Origin: Lelliottia sp. JS-SCA-14
GTDB taxonomy: Bacteria > Pseudomonadota > Gammaproteobacteria > Enterobacterales > Enterobacteriaceae
Assembly (NCBI RefSeq): GCF_035593345.1
Contig: NZ_CP141606.1
Coordinates: 2,852,001-2,916,000, forward strand
DNA length: 64,000 bases
Reading direction: 5' to 3'
The translations under genes were made by a program, and so were the position numbers. Below are positions 30,397 to 42,080 of this stretch, in pieces; position 1 is the stretch's first letter; each line of letters opens with the position of its first letter. The notes beneath the pieces were generated by a model. It was not told the origin of the DNA and made no database searches. It saw nothing but the letters and a program-made list of their open reading frames with translations.

Positions 30397-30963
30397 ATGT
30401 TAACACTTGATGCCACCAAAACCGCACTTGTCGTGATCGATTTGCAGGAAGGCATTCTGCCGTTCGCCGGAGGCCCGCATACGGCTTCGGATGTGGTCAG
30501 CCGCAGCGCACGTCTTGCGGATAAATGCCGCGCCAGCGGATCGCCGGTGGTCATGGTGCGCGTGGGCTGGTCAGCGGATTTCGCCGAAGCGCTGAAACAG
30601 CCGGTGGATGCGCAAGCCCCTGCTGCCGCGCTGCCGGCAAACTGGTGGACCTATCCTGAAACGCTCGGCAAACAGGATAGCGATATCGAAGTCACCAAAC
30701 GCCAGTGGGGCGCGTTTTACGGCACCGATCTGGAACTCCAGCTGCGCCGTCGTGGGATCGACACCATCATCCTGTGCGGGATTTCCACCAACATCGGCGT
30801 GGAATCCACCGCGCGTAACGCCTGGGAGCTGGGCTTTAACCTGGTGATTGCCGAAGACGCGTGCAGCGCCGCCTCGGCGGATCAGCATCAGGGCAGCATG
30901 ACCCATATCTTCCCGCGTATCGGTCGCGTGCGCAGCACCGACGAGATCCTCAGCGCGCTATGA
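30397..30963 (+). CDS. yecD: Isochorismatase-family hydrolase YecD
   Basis: A 188-residue cysteine-hydrolase-fold protein. The Asp ([11 protein letters not shown]) and Lys ([12 protein letters not shown]) positions are conserved, but the usual nucleophile Cys is absent in [15 protein letters not shown], as in isochorismatases that work without a cysteine. GGAG sits 5 nt before the ATG at 30397, against only 2 nt for the ATG at 30394, so 30397 is chosen; it also gives the E. coli length. The stop overlaps the yecE start (ATGA). Confidence 0.93.
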   Translation: MLTLDATKTALVVIDLQEGILPFAGGPHTASDVVSRSARLADKCRASGSPVVMVRVGWSADFAEALKQPVDAQAPAAALPANWWTYPETLGKQDSDIEVTKRQWGAFYGTDLELQLRRRGIDTIILCGISTNIGVESTARNAWELGFNLVIAEDACSAASADQHQGSMTHIFPRIGRVRSTDEILSAL

Positions 30964-31778
30964 TTTACCTGGGCCTGCCCCAATGGTCGCACCCGAAATG
31001 GGTGCGCCTTGGCATTACCAGCCTTGAAGAGTATGCCCGCCATTTTAACTGTGTGGAGGGCAATACCACGCTGTACGCCCTGCCGCGCGCGGAGATCGTC
31101 GCGCGCTGGCGTGAGCAGACCACCGATGATTTCCGCTTCTGCTTTAAATTTCCGGCGACCATTTCCCACCAGGCCGCGCTGCGCCAGTGCGGAGATTTAA
31201 CCGAGGAGTTTTTCGAAAGGATGTCGCCCCTGGCGAACCGCATCGGCCAGTACTGGCTGCAACTCCCTGCAACCTTTGGCCCGCGCGATCTGCCCGCCCT
31301 TTGGGCATTTCTCGACGCCCTTCCCCGCGAATTCACCTACGGCGTGGAAGTGCGTCATCCGGAATTTTTCGCCAAAGGCGAAGCGGAACAAGCGCTTAAC
31401 CGTGGGCTGCATGAACGCGGTGTGAATCGGGTCATTCTGGACAGCCGCCCGGTCCACAGCGCCGTGGCGCATAACGAAGCCATTATCGACGCCCAGCGCA
31501 AAAAACCGAAAGTGCCGGTTCACGCCGTGGTGACGGCCAACAATCCGATGGTACGGTTCATCGGCAGCGACAATATGCAGCAAAATCGCGAGATGTTCGC
31601 CGTCTGGCTGCAAACGCTGCCGAAGTGGGAGCAAACCACCACCCCTTACCTTTTCCTGCACACGCCGGATATCGCACAGGCACCTGAACTGGTCGATGCT
31701 CTGTGGCAAGCCTTGCAGGCTGCGGTTCCGTCCCTTGGCCCTGCCCCCTCCATCCCACAACAATCTTCTCTTTTCTGA
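30960..31778 (+). CDS. yecE: DUF72 family protein YecE
   Basis: A 272-residue DUF72 protein with a TIM-barrel-like fold, starting [19 protein letters not shown] and carrying the block [12 protein letters not shown]. No reaction has been established for the family. It overlaps yecD by 4 nt and precedes yecN. Confidence 0.93.
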   Translation: MIYLGLPQWSHPKWVRLGITSLEEYARHFNCVEGNTTLYALPRAEIVARWREQTTDDFRFCFKFPATISHQAALRQCGDLTEEFFERMSPLANRIGQYWLQLPATFGPRDLPALWAFLDALPREFTYGVEVRHPEFFAKGEAEQALNRGLHERGVNRVILDSRPVHSAVAHNEAIIDAQRKKPKVPVHAVVTANNPMVRFIGSDNMQQNREMFAVWLQTLPKWEQTTTPYLFLHTPDIAQAPELVDALWQALQAAVPSLGPAPSIPQQSSLF

Positions 31779-31827
31779 CGTCAGCCCCTATCATAGAAGT
31801 GCCATCTGCCAAAAACAGGGAGTTTGT

Positions 31828-33972
<2,145 letters not shown>

Positions 33973-33973
33973 T

Positions 33974-34044
33974 TTGCCCGGCGGCGCTTCGCTTGCACGG
34001 GCCTACGATTTTGTAGGCCGGGTAAGGCGAAGCCGCCACCCGGC
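33974..34044. repeat. BIME: two REP units in opposite orientation after cmoB
   Basis: The first unit (33974-34006, TGCCCGGCGGCGCTTCGC, then GCACGGGCCTAC) and the second (34010-34044, TGTAGGCCGGGTAAGGCGAA, then GCCGCCACCCGGC) form a convergent REP pair. It probably ends or stabilises the cmoAB message. Confidence 0.85.
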
Positions 34045-34061
34045 AGTTAGCACGGTTTCTC

Positions 34062-34176
34062 CAAAATAGTTCAAGTTGCAGCAAGGCGGCAACGCAGCGA
34101 ATCGCCGGGAGCTGACATGAGTCAGTGACCGGTGTGAGCGAGGCAGCCAACGCAGCTGCGGCTTGAAATATGAAGG
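34062..34176. repeat. ERIC (IRU) element between cmoB and cutC
   Basis: The block contains GAATCGCCGGGAGCTGACAT, GAGTCAGTGACC and GTGTGAGCGAGGCAGCCAAC, matching the ERIC core. It lies between the cmoB BIME and the cutC/MicL terminator. Orientation is opposite to the ERIC at 27776-27896. Confidence 0.85.
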
Positions 34177-34180
34177 AGAA

Positions 34181-34487
34181 AAAAAGGCCCCTGTTGAAAT
34201 TGCAGGGGCCTGGTACAAGCAAGCATCATATTGGGCGACATGATGCGCGGTAAAAATCGCTGCTACACGTGAAACTGCTCAATCATTGATTTCATTACCG
34301 CAACCGACTCTCCATCTACCCCGTAGCGGGAGTACTCATCCGCTTCGGCATCTGTCGACATTGACAATCCTGTGTTGCGATAGCGCATAGGCGAAGGCGT
34401 CCACTTGCCTGCCGAACTGTGAAGCTCTTCTACCCCTGCGTTTAAAAACGTTTCCAGATTGCTGGCGCGGACTCCCGCACCTGCCAT
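34181..34487 (-). ncRNA. micL: MicL (RyeF) sRNA, from within cutC to its terminator
   Basis: In E. coli MicL is a sigma-E-dependent RNA of about 307 nt started inside cutC and processed to an 80-nt 3' form that represses lpp. Here a sigma-E-like promoter inside cutC has -35 GGAACTA (34521..34515) and, after 16 nt, TTCCAAT; start at about 34487 gives a 307-nt transcript to the terminator. The 3' part contains TTACCGCGC just after the cutC stop, complementary to the lpp segment GCGCGGUAA. Length, promoter and target match agree; the exact 5' end is inferred. Confidence 0.85.
34185..34211 (-). terminator. Terminator of cutC and MicL
   Basis: A 9-bp GC-rich stem AGGCCCCTG/CAGGGGCCT followed on the minus strand by seven T residues. 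It ends both the cutC mRNA and MicL. Confidence 0.9.
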
Positions 34488-35006
34488 TATTATTGGAACA
34501 CCAGAATGCGCTTTTAGTTCCATAATTAATTGCAGTCCTTTTTCAGCGCTCGACTGCTGGCCGGATGTCAGGATGCGCGCCACGCCCAGTTCTGCCAGAT
34601 TTTCAAAGGCTTGAATCGGATCTTTACACATATCAAACGCACGATGAAAAGTCACCGCCATCCCTTTTGCCGCCGCCATAATCTGGCGCATACGCGGCAT
34701 ATCGACGTTACCCTCTTCATCGAGCAGGCCGATCACAAGACCCGGGAAGCCCAGTTCGCGAACACATGTCACATCTTCCAGCATGGCGTCAAATTCACCC
34801 GCCGAGTAACAAAAGTCTCCGCCGCGCGGGCGAATAATCGGGTGGACGGGAATGGTCACCGCCTCGCGGACAGATTTCAGCACGCCGTATGACGGCGTCA
34901 GACCGCCCTCTTTCGGCGCGGCGCACAGTTCAACGCGATCGGCCCCGTTTTGTTGCGCCGTGACAGCACATTCCATGCTGTAACAACAGATCTCCAGTAG
35001 CGCCAC
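34263..35006 (-). CDS. cutC: CutC family protein
   Basis: A 247-residue TIM-barrel protein starting [20 protein letters not shown] with the conserved block [17 protein letters not shown] and VTFHRAFDM. It was named for copper sensitivity, but in E. coli that phenotype has been traced to the MicL RNA encoded in its 3' part; the protein's own function is unknown. The terminal third also serves as MicL template, which may constrain its codons. Confidence 0.96.
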   Translation of the reverse strand: MALLEICCYSMECAVTAQQNGADRVELCAAPKEGGLTPSYGVLKSVREAVTIPVHPIIRPRGGDFCYSAGEFDAMLEDVTCVRELGFPGLVIGLLDEEGNVDMPRMRQIMAAAKGMAVTFHRAFDMCKDPIQAFENLAELGVARILTSGQQSSAEKGLQLIMELKAHSGVPIIMAGAGVRASNLETFLNAGVEELHSSAGKWTPSPMRYRNTGLSMSTDAEADEYSRYGVDGESVAVMKSMIEQFHV

Positions 35007-35091
35007 ACTTCCTCCTTAAATCCACGGTAATAAACCATCATGCCACGCCGCTCGACGGCGGACTCAGCGTGAGTTCACACTCTTTTGCGGG

Positions 35092-35652
35092 TTATGCTTC
35101 ACTGGCGACGATTTGCTCGATGGTCCAGGGGTGAAATTTCACCGTCACTTTTCCATCGGTCACCGCCAGCGTCGGGTTCGGCAGACGCTCGCGCTCCCCT
35201 TTTGGCGAACTGGTTTTCACAAAGATACCGGGTTGGCTAAGGCCGTCGTCCGACAGCAGCGCCAGCGCGCGGGCATTCAGGGTGTCGGGGTCGCCAGGCA
35301 GTACGATTTCGATATGCTCCCAACCCTCGATCGGATAGCGCTTTTCGCCCGGCCACGGCAATTCAACCACGTGAAATGTCCAGTGCGCCACGCAGACGGG
35401 CTCATGGAGTTTGAACAGGCAAATCGGGCGACCGTTGATGACATTTTCCGACAGCAGTTCGCCGCACTGTTCAAACCCGCGACGCCAGCGCTCCGCCGTT
35501 GCGTCCTGATGACAGCGCAGGGAAATGTGATCGGCGTCGAGCGGAGCGATATCCAGCCCCAGCCGGGTGGCAAGTTCTGTGAACGCCTGGGTGAAACGCG
35601 GTAAATCTGCGGAAATATCATGCAGTTCGTCAATGGATTGCCAGTTCGTCAT
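35092..35652 (-). CDS. yecM: VOC-family protein YecM
   Basis: A 186-residue YecM protein of the vicinal-oxygen-chelate fold. Metal-ligand-like residues lie in DADHISLRCH and GWEHIEIVLPG. The reaction is unknown. It lies between cutC and argS, as in E. coli, and reads divergently from argS. Confidence 0.93.
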   Translation of the reverse strand: MTNWQSIDELHDISADLPRFTQAFTELATRLGLDIAPLDADHISLRCHQDATAERWRRGFEQCGELLSENVINGRPICLFKLHEPVCVAHWTFHVVELPWPGEKRYPIEGWEHIEIVLPGDPDTLNARALALLSDDGLSQPGIFVKTSSPKGERERLPNPTLAVTDGKVTVKFHPWTIEQIVASEA

Positions 35653-35890
35653 CAGCGGTTCTCTTATCCTGTCGCAAAGCCGCTAATTTACTCTGTTGCA
35701 TGGCTGCAACCAACCGCAGATTTCACGATTTTCCCACTGCATGCTTATGCACTATTTCATCGCCTGTTTTCTGAGCGCTCTTCAGCCTGTGCAATGCTGA
35801 CGCCAGAGGGCATTTGCAGTATACTCCGGCCCTAAATTCTCAAACTGGTGTGGGTTCAACTCGCCCGCAGCAAAAAAGTAAGGTATCCAG

Positions 35891-37624
35891 GTGAATATTC
35901 AGGCTCTTCTCTCCGAAAAAGTCAGTCAGGCACTGATTGCCGCAGGTGCTCCTGCGGATTGCGAACCGCAGGTTCGTCAGTCAGCAAAAGTACAGTTTGG
36001 CGACTATCAGGCTAATGGCGTGATGGCAGTGGCTAAAAAACTGGGCATGCCGCCGCGACAACTCGCTGAGCTGGTGCTGACTCATCTGGATCTCAACGGC
36101 ATTGCCAGTAAAGTTGAGATTGCAGGCCCGGGCTTTATCAACATTTTCCTCGACCCGGCCTTCCTCGCCGGTCACATCGACGCGGCACTGAAATCTGACC
36201 GTCTGGGCGTGTCCCAGCCGCAAGCGCAAACCGTCGTTATCGATTACTCTGCGCCAAACGTGGCGAAAGAGATGCACGTCGGTCACCTGCGCTCCACCAT
36301 CATCGGTGATGCCGCGGTGCGCACCCTGGAATTCCTCGGCCATAAAGTGATTCGTGCCAACCACGTCGGCGACTGGGGTACACAGTTCGGCATGCTGATT
36401 GCGTATCTTGAAAAGCAGCAGCAGGAAAACGCGGGCGAAATGGCGCTGGCCGACCTCGAAGGTTTCTACCGTGAAGCCAAAAAACATTACGACGAAGATG
36501 AAGTCTTCGCCGAGCGCGCGCGCAGCTACGTCGTAAAACTGCAGGGTGGCGACGCCTACTTCCGCGAAATGTGGCGCAAGCTGGTCGACATCACCATGTC
36601 TCAGAACCAGTTAACCTATGACCGTCTGAACGTTACCCTGACCCGCGACGACGTGATGGGCGAGAGTCTCTACAACCCAATGCTGCCGGGCATCGTGGCC
36701 GATCTGAAAGCCAAAAAACTGGCGGTGGAGAGCGAAGGCGCAACGGTGGTGTTCCTTGATGAGTACAAAAACAAGGAAGGCGAACCGATGGGCGTGATCA
36801 TCCAGAAAAAGGATGGCGGCTATCTCTACACCACCACCGATATCGCCTGCGCGAAATATCGCTACGAAACCCTGCATGCGGACCGCGTGCTGTACTACAT
36901 CGACTCCCGTCAGCATCAGCACCTGATGCAGGCGTGGACCATCGTACGTAAAGCCGGTTACGTGCCTGATTCCGTGCCGCTGGAACACCACATGTTCGGC
37001 ATGATGCTGGGTAAAGACGGTAAGCCGTTCAAAACCCGCGCCGGTGGCACCGTGAAACTTTCCGACCTGCTGGATGAAGCGCTGGAACGTGCGCGTCGTC
37101 TGGTCGCTGAGAAGAACCCGGATATGCCAGCCGACGAGCTGGAAAAACTGGCGACAGCGGTGGGTATCGGTGCGGTGAAATACGCGGATCTCTCCAAGAA
37201 CCGTACCACCGACTACATCTTCGACTGGGACAACATGTTGGCCTTCGAAGGCAATACCGCGCCGTACATGCAATATGCCTACACCCGCGTGCTGTCCGTG
37301 TTCCGTAAAGCCGACATCGACGAAAGCGCGCTGGCGAATGCGACCGTAGTGATCAACGAAGATCGCGAAGCGCAGCTGGCCGCCCGTCTGCTGCAGTTCG
37401 AAGAGACGCTGGCGGTGGTCGCGCGCGAAGGCACGCCGCACGTGATGTGTGCGTACCTGTACGATCTGGCCGGTCTGTTCTCTGGTTTCTACGAGCATTG
37501 CCCGATTCTCTCCGCCGAAAGCGAAGAAATTCGCAACAGCCGCCTGAAACTGGCACAGCTGACCGCGAAGACGCTGAAGCTGGGGCTGGATACCCTCGGG
37601 ATCGAAACCGTAGAACGTATGTAA
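35891..37624 (+). CDS. argS: Arginyl-tRNA synthetase
   Basis: A 577-residue class I synthetase. N-terminal additional domain, HIGH-type signature [15 protein letters not shown] (about residues 122-136), the [13 protein letters not shown] region that replaces a canonical KMSKS, and the C-terminal DALR anticodon-binding domain. Starts with GTG, as in E. coli, where the length is the same. The 238-bp region upstream to yecM shows no further gene. Confidence 0.98.
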   Translation: MNIQALLSEKVSQALIAAGAPADCEPQVRQSAKVQFGDYQANGVMAVAKKLGMPPRQLAELVLTHLDLNGIASKVEIAGPGFINIFLDPAFLAGHIDAALKSDRLGVSQPQAQTVVIDYSAPNVAKEMHVGHLRSTIIGDAAVRTLEFLGHKVIRANHVGDWGTQFGMLIAYLEKQQQENAGEMALADLEGFYREAKKHYDEDEVFAERARSYVVKLQGGDAYFREMWRKLVDITMSQNQLTYDRLNVTLTRDDVMGESLYNPMLPGIVADLKAKKLAVESEGATVVFLDEYKNKEGEPMGVIIQKKDGGYLYTTTDIACAKYRYETLHADRVLYYIDSRQHQHLMQAWTIVRKAGYVPDSVPLEHHMFGMMLGKDGKPFKTRAGGTVKLSDLLDEALERARRLVAEKNPDMPADELEKLATAVGIGAVKYADLSKNRTTDYIFDWDNMLAFEGNTAPYMQYAYTRVLSVFRKADIDESALANATVVINEDREAQLAARLLQFEETLAVVAREGTPHVMCAYLYDLAGLFSGFYEHCPILSAESEEIRNSRLKLAQLTAKTLKLGLDTLGIETVERM

Positions 37625-37659
37625 AAACAAACCCGGCGATGGCTTAATGCCAGTCAGTT

Positions 37660-37695
37660 AAGCAAAATAATGAGTTTAAATTCATTATTTTGCTT
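37660..37695. terminator. Perfect 14-bp hairpin after argS, probable terminator
   Basis: AAGCAAAATAATGA and TCATTATTTTGCTT pair perfectly around an 8-nt loop, 35 bp after argS. There is no T tract after the stem (GCCCC follows), so termination is not certain; it may instead protect the 3' end of the message. Confidence 0.5.
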
Positions 37696-37711
37696 GCCCC
37701 AGGACCTTTAT

Positions 37712-38288
37712 GGCATCAGTGGAATTGTTCCGTTCACTTTCGTTCCTCTGCTTCCGGTCCATCTCTCTGCGGTGAACGTGCCAGGGTGGCTCAATCGCCA
37801 CCACCCTGGCAACCCCGGCTCCCGGCAAAGAAAATCGCCGCTTCGCGGTGCCCTCAGCTTATTCCTTGCGGCTATCGGGTCGGGCGCGATCCTGCATCCA
37901 TGCAGGTCGCACCCTCTCGGCGCTTCCCTGCGCCTCGACCCGGCCTCCAGGAAACGCTTCGGCGATTTTCAGCCGGACTCACGTTCCCTCAACCTTTTCA
38001 GCCGTCTGAATGTGGCACCGGTGTGGGTCCCCGCTGAAATCGGCGAACCGAAGGCCGGATGACAAGGGCTGGACGCCAGGGATGGCGGCCAGAGGCGAAA
38101 CGAGACAGGAAGTCGAGTCGAGCCGACCGCAGGCAGATGGCCGGGAGGTGAGCGCAGTGCGAAGCACCGATTTCATGGCGGGGCGCGGGGATTGCAAAGG
38201 GGGCCGCGTAGCCCCCTTTGCACGTTCACAGGTTGTGACGCGATTATATTCTGCTGAACATAAGGTGAACGGAACAACCTCAGATGCT
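37712..38288. repeat. Hairpin-rich non-coding element with imperfect terminal inverted repeats
   Basis: About 577 bp between argS and the yhf cluster. The ends are inverted repeats sharing TTGTTCCGTTCAC (37725-37737 and complement at 38265-38277) within roughly 33-bp arms (37712-37745 and 38256-38288). Inside are strong dyads: GCCAGGGTGG/CCACCCTGGC (37780-37810), GCGATCCTGCAT/ATGCAGGTCGC (37886-37910), a 21-bp imperfect repeat pair at 37958-37978 and 38027-38047, and an 11-bp perfect stem GCAAAGGGGGC/GCCCCCTTTGC (38194-38221). Open frames inside have no ribosome binding site and protein-like character is lacking. Best described as a non-autonomous (MITE-like) or structured-RNA repeat; not identified by name. 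Confidence 0.65.
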
Positions 38289-38323
38289 TCACTGACCAGC
38301 ATTAGGCGATGGCCGGTTTTTTT

Positions 38324-38378
38324 GTAAGCGCAGCGCCACCGGGGAAAATGCCTGATGGCGCTTCGCTTATCAGGCCTA
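38324..38378. repeat. REP-type direct repeat, copy 1 (3' side of yhf cluster)
   Basis: A 55-bp sequence (GTAAGCGCAGCGCCACCGGG through CTTATCAGGCCTA) identical to 45977-46031 in the same orientation. It contains two REP palindromes. Its last three bases, read on the minus strand, are the TAG stop codon of yhfS. Confidence 0.9.
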
Positions 38379-39461
38379 CAGGTCTCTGCAACTTTCCCGC
38401 AAAATGCGCAGTACCGTCTCAGCCCCACTGCGATTCGGGTTGATGCGGATCATGCGCTGGGAAAGCGTGGGGTCGGACTGGCGAAACGTCCCGGAAAGCC
38501 GGTAAAACAGCGGCGGAATTTCATATTTCGATTCAGCTCCAACCGGGTAAGGCAGCGCCCCCAGCTGATGGGCACGGGCCAGCACTTTCTCCGCAATCGG
38601 CTGATGAAACTCCACCAGCAGCACTTTGGACTGCGCGTTCGCTATCATCGCCTGCTTCACCTGCGGGATCGCCCCGCTTTGCAGTGCCGCCACCACACGA
38701 TCATTTACCAGCGCTTGCACCGCGTGCATCACGGGCGCGAAAACTAACCCGCGCAGGACCTCCATCGCCTGAACGCCCTGAACCTGGCTGCCACCGGAGT
38801 ACATGCTTTGGCGCACGCGGCTCACGGCATTTTCGTCACCCACAACCACCCCCACTCCCGCCGGGCCAAAGAGCTTGAAGCTCGAGAAGGTGGACAGGCC
38901 AGAGCCGCACTCGCAGCCGATCTTCTCAACCTTCATCACCGCGTAGTTATCGTCCGTCAGCGAGGGAATGCCGTAATGATTCAGGCAGGCGATGACGTCC
39001 TCCAGGGAGTAGGCATCGTCCATTTTCTGGCGCGTATGCTGGATCAGCGCCGCCTGCGGGCGGTGTGCCTCAATCGCTTTCGCCACCTCATCAAGCTGAT
39101 TGAAATCGGCACGAATCAGGCGAAGGCCCATCTGTTCAACAATCACCGCCGTGGTCGGGTAAACCGGCGCATCGTGGATCAACAGCGTCTCCCCCGCTTT
39201 GAGCAAAGCCGCGAGGCCGCTTCGAATCGCGCCCGTCCCCGCCCCCTGCACCAGCGCCGCTTTAGGCGCATTAAAAAAATCAGCGATGACGGCTTCGATC
39301 CGCTGGGTCATCTGCGGCTGGTTAAGCCCCGGAACCAGACCCAAATCTCCGCCGCTGAGGAAATCGCTTCCCGGAAAATGACGGCAGATAATATCCACCA
39401 GCTGAAACTGTTTTTGCTGCGCCTGTTCCATGGTCAGGCTCTGCAAAGGCCAGGTATTCAT
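38376..39461 (-). CDS. yhfS: YhfS, fold-type I PLP-dependent aminotransferase-like protein
   Basis: A 361-residue PLP enzyme of the aspartate aminotransferase fold. The PLP-lysine is probably in STFSSFKLFGPAG, with the Asp contact in SLTDDNYAVMKVEKIG and LVQGAGTGAIRSGLAAL binding the cofactor phosphate. The start at 39461 has GGAGTGAACCT before it and gives the E. coli length; a longer frame upstream is not supported. Last gene of the yhf cluster; its stop codon comes from the REP repeat. Substrate unknown. Confidence 0.92.
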   Translation of the reverse strand: MNTWPLQSLTMEQAQQKQFQLVDIICRHFPGSDFLSGGDLGLVPGLNQPQMTQRIEAVIADFFNAPKAALVQGAGTGAIRSGLAALLKAGETLLIHDAPVYPTTAVIVEQMGLRLIRADFNQLDEVAKAIEAHRPQAALIQHTRQKMDDAYSLEDVIACLNHYGIPSLTDDNYAVMKVEKIGCECGSGLSTFSSFKLFGPAGVGVVVGDENAVSRVRQSMYSGGSQVQGVQAMEVLRGLVFAPVMHAVQALVNDRVVAALQSGAIPQVKQAMIANAQSKVLLVEFHQPIAEKVLARAHQLGALPYPVGAESKYEIPPLFYRLSGTFRQSDPTLSQRMIRINPNRSGAETVLRILRESCRDL

Positions 39462-39511
39462 AGGTTCACTCCATGAAGACCTGCCGCCGAAGCAGCAGGT
39501 TTCGCAAGGGA

Positions 39512-40816
39512 TCAGGCCGGAACGAACAGCCCGCACCAGAAGAGAATGTTGAGCACAATCCCGGTGATTAATACCGCCACCACCGGAGACGCCATCTTCT
39601 GAACCGGACGACCCAGAGATTCGTTCAGGAAGTAAAGCGCCGCCGCGATGGTAAAGCCGGTGTAACCGGCCATTTTGATGGCTGCAAAGATAGACCCGAC
39701 CAGCAGCGCCATCTCCATCAGCATGTTCATCGCATTACGGATATTGTCCGACGCGTTACGCACCGACGGGTAACGGCCCAGCCATTTGCCAATCGAGCGC
39801 AGGAGCAGCACTTCGGCAGAGATGATCAGCGCCCCCACCACAAAGGCAATCAGCGGATTGGCGATCAAATAACCTGCCGCAAACACAAAGGTAAAGCCCG
39901 CAACAGCATAAACGCCGGTCGCCAGCGCCGTAGTGGCAATCATCGGCACGAAGCCCAGACCGCGCATGAATTCTGCCAGCGCCGCCTGATTGATCAGGGT
40001 CTGAGATTGCGCCGGATCGAGTCCTGCATGGTAGGCTTTTTCAAGGGTGAAAATGGAGACTTCGGAACCGGCGAAGATCTTCATGCTGGCCACGGCAGCA
40101 ATCAGCCCGCCGACGATGGCAATATACGGCAGGTTCTTAATGATCCGCGAGGTTCGTTCTTCAAACACTGACAGCCCGGCGTCGTCATGTTCACGCTCCC
40201 CGCGGGTACGGTGATCCTGAGTAATCGCGATGCCTAACAGCATCACCATCCCCACGAAAATCTCTATGGATTCCGGGTTCAGGTGCGGGAAGTAGCGCAC
40301 GATAATCACGCGAGTCATCAGCACCACAAACGCGGCGAAGAGGCTGTTTTTCCAGCCGAACTGATAGAAAATCGCCACCAGCGGGAACAGCGCAAAGGCC
40401 GACACCACCGGCGAGCTCAGTTCGCCCAGCGAGCCCAGCACGTCAACCGGAAGCGCCGTCAGCAGATGGTTCACCGGCAGCAGACAGGTGAGGATCAGCA
40501 CGCCCCAGACTGCGCCGAGCCCAAAAGCCAGCGCGCCGTTAAAGGCCAGCACGCCAATAATGTCCGTCGGCAAGAACAGCAGCCAGGTGTTCAGCAGCCC
40601 GGTTTTCAGGGTGAATGAGATGCCCACGGACGCCACAAAACCGATGCTCAGACCGAACGCGATACTCCCCGCTTCGCGGCGGTTCATATTGCCTTCGATG
40701 AGCTGCGGCAGGATCGGGCGGATACCGTCGTGGAAGACCGCCGCAGATTTGTGCGCCAGCAGCGCCGTCATCCCGGTGAGGCAAGCCACGACTAAAATTT
40801 GAATATAGAAATCCAT
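39512..40816 (-). CDS. yhfT: YhfT, polytopic membrane protein, probable transporter
   Basis: A 434-residue protein with about twelve hydrophobic segments, starting MDFYIQILVVACLTGMTALL and ending LFWCGLFVPA. Belongs to the YhfT family; no transported substrate is known. It sits between yhfU (10-nt gap) and yhfS, suggesting it imports the compound processed by the other yhf products. Confidence 0.92.
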   Translation of the reverse strand: MDFYIQILVVACLTGMTALLAHKSAAVFHDGIRPILPQLIEGNMNRREAGSIAFGLSIGFVASVGISFTLKTGLLNTWLLFLPTDIIGVLAFNGALAFGLGAVWGVLILTCLLPVNHLLTALPVDVLGSLGELSSPVVSAFALFPLVAIFYQFGWKNSLFAAFVVLMTRVIIVRYFPHLNPESIEIFVGMVMLLGIAITQDHRTRGEREHDDAGLSVFEERTSRIIKNLPYIAIVGGLIAAVASMKIFAGSEVSIFTLEKAYHAGLDPAQSQTLINQAALAEFMRGLGFVPMIATTALATGVYAVAGFTFVFAAGYLIANPLIAFVVGALIISAEVLLLRSIGKWLGRYPSVRNASDNIRNAMNMLMEMALLVGSIFAAIKMAGYTGFTIAAALYFLNESLGRPVQKMASPVVAVLITGIVLNILFWCGLFVPA

Positions 40817-40826
40817 AGCGCGGCCT

Positions 40827-41180
40827 CTATTTTAAATGCGCAATCAGCATCGGGATGGCGTGTTCGATATGCTCTACCGACAGGCCAAAGGCGACTTTGC
40901 CGTCCGCCACCATTTTGGCGACCTGATCTTCCTTCGCCTTAATGCCGGGTTTGGCGATAGTGCCGCTTTTGTTGTAGCCAATCACCGCAATCGCAATGGA
41001 TAACGCCGCGCCAGCACCGGTATTACAGGCACCGATGTAGTAGTCGAGCTGGCCGGATTTCACCTTCATCGCGGCTTCCATATCGTTATAAATAAACACC
41101 TCAAAGCAGCCAGGCGCGGCGGATTCGATGGTCTTTTTCATCAGTTCGCGCTGTAAGCCAGCAACACCGATCTTTTTCAT
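40827..41180 (-). CDS. yhfU: YhfU, DUF2620 small cytoplasmic protein
   Basis: A 117-residue DUF2620 protein with an alpha/beta look: KKIGVAGLQRELMKKTIES, then DYYIGACNTGAGAALSIAIA, a Gly/Ala-rich loop with one Cys. The small size and position directly upstream of the membrane protein YhfT suggest a partner subunit, but no PTS EIIB-type N-terminal cysteine loop is seen. Function unknown. Confidence 0.9.
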   Translation of the reverse strand: MKKIGVAGLQRELMKKTIESAAPGCFEVFIYNDMEAAMKVKSGQLDYYIGACNTGAGAALSIAIAVIGYNKSGTIAKPGIKAKEDQVAKMVADGKVAFGLSVEHIEHAIPMLIAHLK

Positions 41181-41189
41181 GGGAGATCC

Positions 41190-42080
41190 TTATTTAAAGA
41201 AGACAGAGGGGTTATCACGTAACATCAAATCAATGTCGGCCTGGGTAAAACCGGCCTCGCGCAACAGAGGCACAAAGGTGGTCAGCAGATAGCCAAAGCC
41301 GGGGCCGCCGTTCGCTTTCAGATGCGAGCGTCGGGTGATATCCATGGAGAGCATCACATGCCCGAGCAGGCCGCGGCGAGCAATCTCGACCAGCATCGCC
41401 ACGCGCTTTTCGTCCGGGTAGTAGTTGTTTTTGCCGATGGTATCGAACTGAACAAAAGCCCCCTGATCGATCATCCGCAGGATGTTGTCGAGGTTGTCTT
41501 TCAGGTCGCAGTGCCCGATGACCACGCGGGAGAGATCCACGCCGTGGCTTTTCAGCAGCGCCAGTTGCTCAAGGCCCATGGTGCTGAATGAGGTGTGTGT
41601 GGAGATGGGGCGGCCCGTTTCCCGGTGCGCGATTGCCGCGGCGGCAAACACTTTGGCCTCAATCGGGGTGATGACATCCACGCTCGAGCCAATTTCCGCA
41701 ATGATCCCGGCTTTCAGTTCGGTGCCGTCAATACCGAGGGTGATCTCGTTGATCATCTCTTGTGCCAGGGCCTCTACCGGCGTGGTCGCAACGTGGGCCG
41801 GGAAAAAATCATGCTGGTAATAACCGGTGCAGGCGACCACGTTCATCCCCGTATCGCCCATAATATCCAGCATAAACTGCGGGTTACGCCCCATGTAGCG
41901 ATTGGTCATCTCAATGATGTTGCGCACGCCCTGAGTGTAGAGCGTCTTCATCTCCGCACAAATCAACGCATACTGATCCAGGCGGCAGTCGATGTTGTTT
42001 TTGAACGAGGACAAATCGATATGCAGATGTTCGTGGGCATAGGTATAGCCCGACGCATCAAAACGAATCTGTTCAGCCAT
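41190..42080 (-). CDS. php: Phosphotriesterase homology protein
   Basis: A 296-residue amidohydrolase-fold protein of the phosphotriesterase family. The first metal pair is in [11 protein letters not shown], further ligands in [11 protein letters not shown] and [10 protein letters not shown]; the glutamate in [10 protein letters not shown] takes the place of the carboxylated lysine bridge. E. coli Php lacks clear phosphotriesterase activity; lactonase or other ester/phosphoester activity is possible. Overlaps yhfW by 8 nt. Confidence 0.94.
   Translation of the reverse strand: MAEQIRFDASGYTYAHEHLHIDLSSFKNNIDCRLDQYALICAEMKTLYTQGVRNIIEMTNRYMGRNPQFMLDIMGDTGMNVVACTGYYQHDFFPAHVATTPVEALAQEMINEITLGIDGTELKAGIIAEIGSSVDVITPIEAKVFAAAAIAHRETGRPISTHTSFSTMGLEQLALLKSHGVDLSRVVIGHCDLKDNLDNILRMIDQGAFVQFDTIGKNNYYPDEKRVAMLVEIARRGLLGHVMLSMDITRRSHLKANGGPGFGYLLTTFVPLLREAGFTQADIDLMLRDNPSVFFK

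Noticed and set aside
37670-38428. Open frames of 100 to 149 codons inside the terminal-repeat element
   Set aside because: They run through inverted repeats in several frames on both strands, have Arg/Pro-rich composition and no ribosome binding site; the region is better explained as structured non-coding DNA or RNA.
40827-41180. YhfU as a PTS EIIB subunit with YhfT as EIIC and YhfY as its sensor
   Set aside because: The N-terminal beta strand of YhfU is not followed by the phosphorylated Cys loop of EIIB proteins; the only Cys lies mid-protein. Kept as a remote idea only.
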